Assembly (NCBI RefSeq): GCF_025751555.1
Contig: NZ_JAOWLB010000001.1
Location: forward strand, 124,001-188,000
DNA from: Ruegeria aquimaris
Lineage (GTDB): Bacteria; Pseudomonadota; Alphaproteobacteria; Rhodobacterales; Rhodobacteraceae
Length of the DNA stretch: 64,000 bases
Reading direction: 5' to 3'
Part shown: in pieces, positions 60,696-64,000 of the stretch
How the letters are laid out: every line of letters begins with the position of its first letter
Position numbering within the stretch: the stretch's first letter is position 1
Translations under genes and position numbers: made by a program
The notes under the pieces: generated by a model
Databases searched by the model: none
What the model saw: only the letters and a program-made list of their open reading frames with translations
What the model was told of the DNA's origin: nothing

Positions 60696-61910
60696 TCAGC
60701 TTTGTTGTGGTCTTGCCACTGTTACCTGTGTCACATCGCAGGTGCCTGAGTCAAAGGCAGCGCCACACGAGGTGAGATAGAAATTCCACATGCGGCGGAA
60801 TCGATCATCGAACCCCATTTCCGCGATCTGGTCCCATTTCTCATTGAAGGTCTCGTACCAGCGTCTGAGCGTCAGGTCGTAACTCTTTCCGAACTCCTTT
60901 GAGTTCACGAATTCCAGACCCGCGCGCGAAAACTGCTCTCGCAGGATCTTGGGGGCGGGCAACATCCCACCGGGGAAGATGTACTTCTGAATGAAGTCCA
61001 CGCCATTGCGGTACACGTCCCACCTCTTGTCAGCCACAGTGATGATCTGCAACGTGGCGCGGGCGCCCGGTTTCAGCCTGTCGCGCACCGTGTTGAAGTA
61101 AGTCGGCCAGTATTTTTGGCCGACGGCTTCGAACATCTCGATTGAAGCAATGCCGTCATAGCTGCCGCGCTCGTCTCGATAGTCCTGCAACTTGAACTCG
61201 ACAAGTTCAGAAAGTCCTGCTTTTTCAATTCTCTCCCGCGCGAACTTTAACTGTTCCTTACTGATGGTAAGGCCGGTCACACGCAATCCTCTTTGTTGTG
61301 CCGCATACTCCGCGAAGCCCCCCCAACCGCATCCGATCTCCAGAACGTGATCGCCGGGTTTGGCCCCCATTTCGTCGATCAGGCTTGCGTATTTGGTGAT
61401 TTGTGCCTTTTCCAAACTTTCCTGTCCGGTTTCGAACAGCGCGCTGGAATAAGTCATGGTCTCGTCCAGCCAGAGAGCATAGAAATCGTTACCCAGATCG
61501 TAGTGGTACGAAATGTTCTTCTTCGCTTGCTCCTTGTGATTACGTTGCAACCAGAACCGTAGCTGTTCATAGGCGCGCGCCAGAAACTGCCCGGGAAAAC
61601 CGTCGTAGACGGTTTCATCACCCTGATGCACCAAATCCATGAAAGCCCGGAGGTCCGGAGTGCTCCAGTCCTGTTCAAGATAGGCATCGCAAAAGCCCAG
61701 CTCACCCTCGCGGATCAGGCGCGCGAAGACATCGGGATCGTGAATGTCGACCTGCGCCACTGGCCCGGGCTTCGGACCTTCGGAGCGGAACAGACGTCCG
61801 TCGGGCAGGCGAATGTCGAGACGACCTGCCTCCATCTTGGTCAGCATCTTCATGACTTGCGGAAAATACCGCGGCAGGTTCTCCTGACCATCTGTTGATG
61901 TCAAAATCAT
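60696..61910 (-). CDS. cfa: Cyclopropane-fatty-acyl-phospholipid synthase
   Basis: 404 residues from the ATG at 61910 (GGGGAGAAG site); nine more codons are open upstream. SAM-dependent methyltransferase domain: HVLEIGCGWGGFAEYAA, VTGLTISKEQ, GIASIEMFEAVGQKYW and FIQKYIFPGGMLP. The N-terminal part is the Cfa lipid-binding region. It adds a methylene group to unsaturated phospholipid chains, making membranes more resistant to acid and oxidants. It lies between the photolyase and trgA in one minus-strand stress block. Confidence 0.93.
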   Translation of the reverse strand: MILTSTDGQENLPRYFPQVMKMLTKMEAGRLDIRLPDGRLFRSEGPKPGPVAQVDIHDPDVFARLIREGELGFCDAYLEQDWSTPDLRAFMDLVHQGDETVYDGFPGQFLARAYEQLRFWLQRNHKEQAKKNISYHYDLGNDFYALWLDETMTYSSALFETGQESLEKAQITKYASLIDEMGAKPGDHVLEIGCGWGGFAEYAAQQRGLRVTGLTISKEQLKFARERIEKAGLSELVEFKLQDYRDERGSYDGIASIEMFEAVGQKYWPTYFNTVRDRLKPGARATLQIITVADKRWDVYRNGVDFIQKYIFPGGMLPAPKILREQFSRAGLEFVNSKEFGKSYDLTLRRWYETFNEKWDQIAEMGFDDRFRRMWNFYLTSCGAAFDSGTCDVTQVTVARPQQS

Positions 61911-61960
61911 CCGCTTCTCCCCATTGCGGTTTGCCAAACAGGCTAGTTCGAGACCTTAAT

Positions 61961-63409
61961 TCAGGCAAGTTTTGCGTCGTTTCTCGGAGGGAACGCGGTA
62001 GAATACGCTGCAAGCGCCCGCTTTCTGCCCGCATCCAGTGCAATTCCGGGTATTGGATAAGTCCCCTCCGGGCTCAGGCCCCAACCGCGTGGGATGGCAT
62101 CGAAGAATTCCAAAGCCGTTGCCGCAGGGCGCGCCTGTCCTTCGGCGACCCAACGATTTACATAGGCGCCGTCAGGATCGAACTTCGCGGCCTGGGTTTC
62201 AGGGTTGAACACCCGAAAGTAGGGTGCCGCATCGGGGCCAGATCCCGCAACCCACTGCCACCCCATGGCATTCGAAGCCGGATCCCAGTCGGTCAGGCAT
62301 TCCGCGAACCAGTCCATCCCAAGTTTCCAGTGTATCATCAAGTGCTTGGTCAGATAACTTGCCGCGATCATCCGCGCCCTGTTGTGCATGCGTCCGGTCA
62401 CATACATCTCGCGCATGGCGGCATCGACCATCGGGACACCAGTCTGTCCCCGGCACCAACGCACAAAGCCTGGATTTTCTGGGTCTTCGGACCACGGAAA
62501 GTTATCCCATTCCTCCCGCCAGTTCCGATCGAGAATACGAGGGCTGTTGAACATCAGGTGATAGGCAAACTCACGCCAAACCAGTTCCTTTAGAAAGTGC
62601 TCCGCGCCCGCAGACCCCGCGCGCATCGCCTCTTGCGCTCGATGCCAGGCGATCCGTGGGCTAAGCTCGCCGAGGCTGAAATGGTCGGACAGTTCCGAAG
62701 TGGCATCCAGGGCCGGAAAATCCCGGTTGTTCTTGTAGCTGCCGATGCGGTCACCGATGAATCGATCCAGTTTGGCCAGAGCGGCAACTTCGCCGGGTGA
62801 CTGATGTCTTCTCAAGATTGGGGCCGCACGATTGACGGGCGCGTCCATCTGCCATGAACTCAACGCCTCGGTCTCGGGCCAAAATGCCGGTTTCACGAAC
62901 CGCGAAGGAGCCGGCAAAGCAGGGCCAACATCCCGCTGGCATACTGCCCGCCAGAAAGGCGAATAGACTTTGTAGTAGCCTCCAGTGACCGTCGTCACCT
63001 TCCAGGGTTCGAACAGCAGATGCCCCGGAAACGACCGGGCGTCGATGTCATTGCTATTGAACCATGTCTTCACGCCGGTATCACGATCAATGGTCACACT
63101 GTCATACCCGCGCGTCCACCAGACAGCTCCGGCGCCCGTTTCTTCGACCAACGCCTGAAGCGACTGTAAGGCGGGTCCGCGACGAAGGATCAGCGCGCTT
63201 CCCAGCCTCTCCAGTTCGGCAGCAAAAGCCGCGAGCCCCAGACCAAGTCGAAACTTGGGCGCGGCACCAAGCCGCTCGACCCCTTCGTCATGAAGGAATA
63301 CGGGGATCACCGGGCGGCCGGTCGCGCAAGCCGCGTGAAAGCCGGGATGGTCTGTGATCCTCAGATCACGGCGAAACCAGAAGATAATCGGACTGTCTGA
63401 ATTGGTCAT
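61961..63409 (-). CDS. phrB: Deoxyribodipyrimidine photolyase, class I
   Basis: 482 residues. The N-terminal IFWFRRDLRITDHPG is the antenna-binding Rossmann domain. The FAD domain shows ELVWREFAYHLMF, WCRGQTGVPMVDAAMREMYVTGRMHNRARMI, DWFAECLTDWDPASNAMGWQWVAGSG and PYFRVFNPETQ, all typical of CPD photolyases. It repairs UV-made cyclobutane dimers with light. The conserved Trp residues of the electron chain seem to be present. It lies 51 bases upstream of cfa on the same strand. Confidence 0.94.
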   Translation of the reverse strand: MTNSDSPIIFWFRRDLRITDHPGFHAACATGRPVIPVFLHDEGVERLGAAPKFRLGLGLAAFAAELERLGSALILRRGPALQSLQALVEETGAGAVWWTRGYDSVTIDRDTGVKTWFNSNDIDARSFPGHLLFEPWKVTTVTGGYYKVYSPFWRAVCQRDVGPALPAPSRFVKPAFWPETEALSSWQMDAPVNRAAPILRRHQSPGEVAALAKLDRFIGDRIGSYKNNRDFPALDATSELSDHFSLGELSPRIAWHRAQEAMRAGSAGAEHFLKELVWREFAYHLMFNSPRILDRNWREEWDNFPWSEDPENPGFVRWCRGQTGVPMVDAAMREMYVTGRMHNRARMIAASYLTKHLMIHWKLGMDWFAECLTDWDPASNAMGWQWVAGSGPDAAPYFRVFNPETQAAKFDPDGAYVNRWVAEGQARPAATALEFFDAIPRGWGLSPEGTYPIPGIALDAGRKRALAAYSTAFPPRNDAKLA

Positions 63410-63456
63410 AGGCTGCCCCGGTCTTTTTCAGATTACGAGGCTGGCCTGTTCCTGGA

Positions 63457-64000
63457 TCACAATACCCGGTCAAGAGCCTGCAAAAGCTGGTCGATTTCTG
63501 ATTTTGCGGTGTAGTGGGTAAAGCTGAGCCGGAGAACACCCTGATCCGGATCGACCCCCATCCCCTGCAAGGCCCGCACGGCGTAGAAATCCCCGCCACC
63601 CGCCATCACGCCGTACTTCGCCAACTCGGCGGCGACCGGCTCTGCCGGACGGTTCAGCGCCAGCGCCACCGTCGGCGCGCGAAGCTCGGCCTTGTCTGGC
63701 CCGAGAAGACGGACCGAATTGCGGTCCGCGACTGCGTCGAGCAACGGTTGCAGCAGTTCCACTTCTTGCGCTCGCATCAGGTCATGGACAAAGGACGCCC
63801 GGGCCGTCGCATCAGCAGCCTTGCACCCATGGTGCGCCGCCAAGAGATCGACATAGTCGGCCATGCCCGCGCTTGCGGCCACCTGGGCGTGATCGGGACC
63901 TGCCGGGGTAAACCGCTTGTAGAGAACGTCACCGTTAAAATAGTGCCCCTGGTTCGGCAGCATGTTGCCCAGCGCACGCCGGATCACCATCACGCCCTGA
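63457..64000 (-). CDS. Class V aminotransferase, cysteine desulfurase-like (partial, N-terminus beyond right edge)
   Basis: The frame stays open to the window end, leaving about 181 C-terminal residues. GHYFNGDVLYKRFTPAGPDHAQVAASAGMADYVD and GGGDFYAVRAL with a VLRLSFTHYTAKSEID ending match the small domain of aminotransferase class V proteins (SufS/CsdA-related). The catalytic Lys region lies outside the window. The substrate cannot be fixed; isopenicillin epimerase-like and selenocysteine lyase-like members are also possible. It lies 47 bases upstream of the photolyase gene. Confidence 0.82.
   Translation of the reverse strand, partial: QGVMVIRRALGNMLPNQGHYFNGDVLYKRFTPAGPDHAQVAASAGMADYVDLLAAHHGCKAADATARASFVHDLMRAQEVELLQPLLDAVADRNSVRLLGPDKAELRAPTVALALNRPAEPVAAELAKYGVMAGGGDFYAVRALQGMGVDPDQGVLRLSFTHYTAKSEIDQLLQALDRVL

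Noticed and set aside
1-64000. CRISPR arrays, rRNA genes, prophage, replication origin, secondary-metabolite synthase genes
   Set aside because: No regularly spaced repeats, rRNA-like sequence, phage structural genes, DnaA-box clusters or synthase modules were recognised on reading both strands.

Overview
The window looks like chromosome or large replicon of a marine-type alphaproteobacterium of the Rhodobacteraceae (Roseobacter group or a relative). This is inferred from the high GC content, tightly overlapping ATGA/GTGA gene junctions, a DctPQM TRAP transporter inside a sugar-acid island, and a trgA-trgB-cysK block of the kind described in Rhodobacter sphaeroides. Species cannot be named from the sequence alone.

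Positions 1-29730 are a large carbohydrate-acid catabolic island. At the left edge a dipeptidase and the start of a peptide-type ABC binding protein face a LysR regulator. A minus-strand operon (10901 down to 2765) encodes an L-idonate 5-dehydrogenase-like enzyme, a 2-keto-3-deoxy-fuconate-type SDR, a XylD-like dehydratase, a fumarylacetoacetate-hydrolase-family protein, a GhrB-like reductase, an enolase-superfamily enzyme, an HpcH/HpaI aldolase and a uronate dehydrogenase. Facing it, a plus-strand operon (10997-13621) carries IdnO-like, tartronate-semialdehyde-reductase-like and D-erythronate-dehydrogenase-like genes. A GntR/FCD regulator (13618-14268) is divergent from a 15-gene plus-strand run (14526-29730) that starts with the TRAP transporter. 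This run ends with a gene closely matching D-galactarolactone cycloisomerase and also holds an UxaA/GarD-type dehydratase, a KDG kinase, two PhyH dioxygenases, an AroE-like dehydrogenase, three Gfo/Idh/MocA oxidoreductases and two exporter-type proteins. Udh, Gci, aldolase and GarR together outline an oxidative hexuronate route to pyruvate and glycerate. The PhyH/AroE/Gfo-Idh part has no obvious place in it and is the best candidate for an undescribed pathway.

Positions 29894-46849 hold an Omp85-type outer-membrane barrel, an acyl-CoA dehydrogenase, a small unknown gene, and an exopolysaccharide locus. The locus contains a priming sugar transferase, a Wzc-like chain-length/tyrosine-kinase protein, a Wzy-like polymerase, a flippase, three glycosyltransferases, two unrelated sulfotransferases, a DegT aminotransferase and a GMC oxidoreductase, so a sulfated and possibly aminated polysaccharide is likely. 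A 49-codon ORF too short for normal gene calling links the polymerase and a GT2 gene by ATGA overlaps on both sides.

Positions 47002-53595 hold an RND efflux pair followed by three accessory genes of periplasmic quinoprotein (PQQ) systems, without the quinoprotein itself. The Shine-Dalgarno of the first accessory gene lies inside a near-perfect 16-bp hairpin. An IS6-family element (53865-54637) and a tRNA-Ser(GGA) follow. The right end (54852-64000) is conserved-looking minus-strand housekeeping and stress DNA: AlaX, MscS-type channel, cysK, trgB, trgA, cfa, photolyase and a truncated class V aminotransferase. Functions are assigned from recognisable motifs and remembered family sequences; no database search was run.
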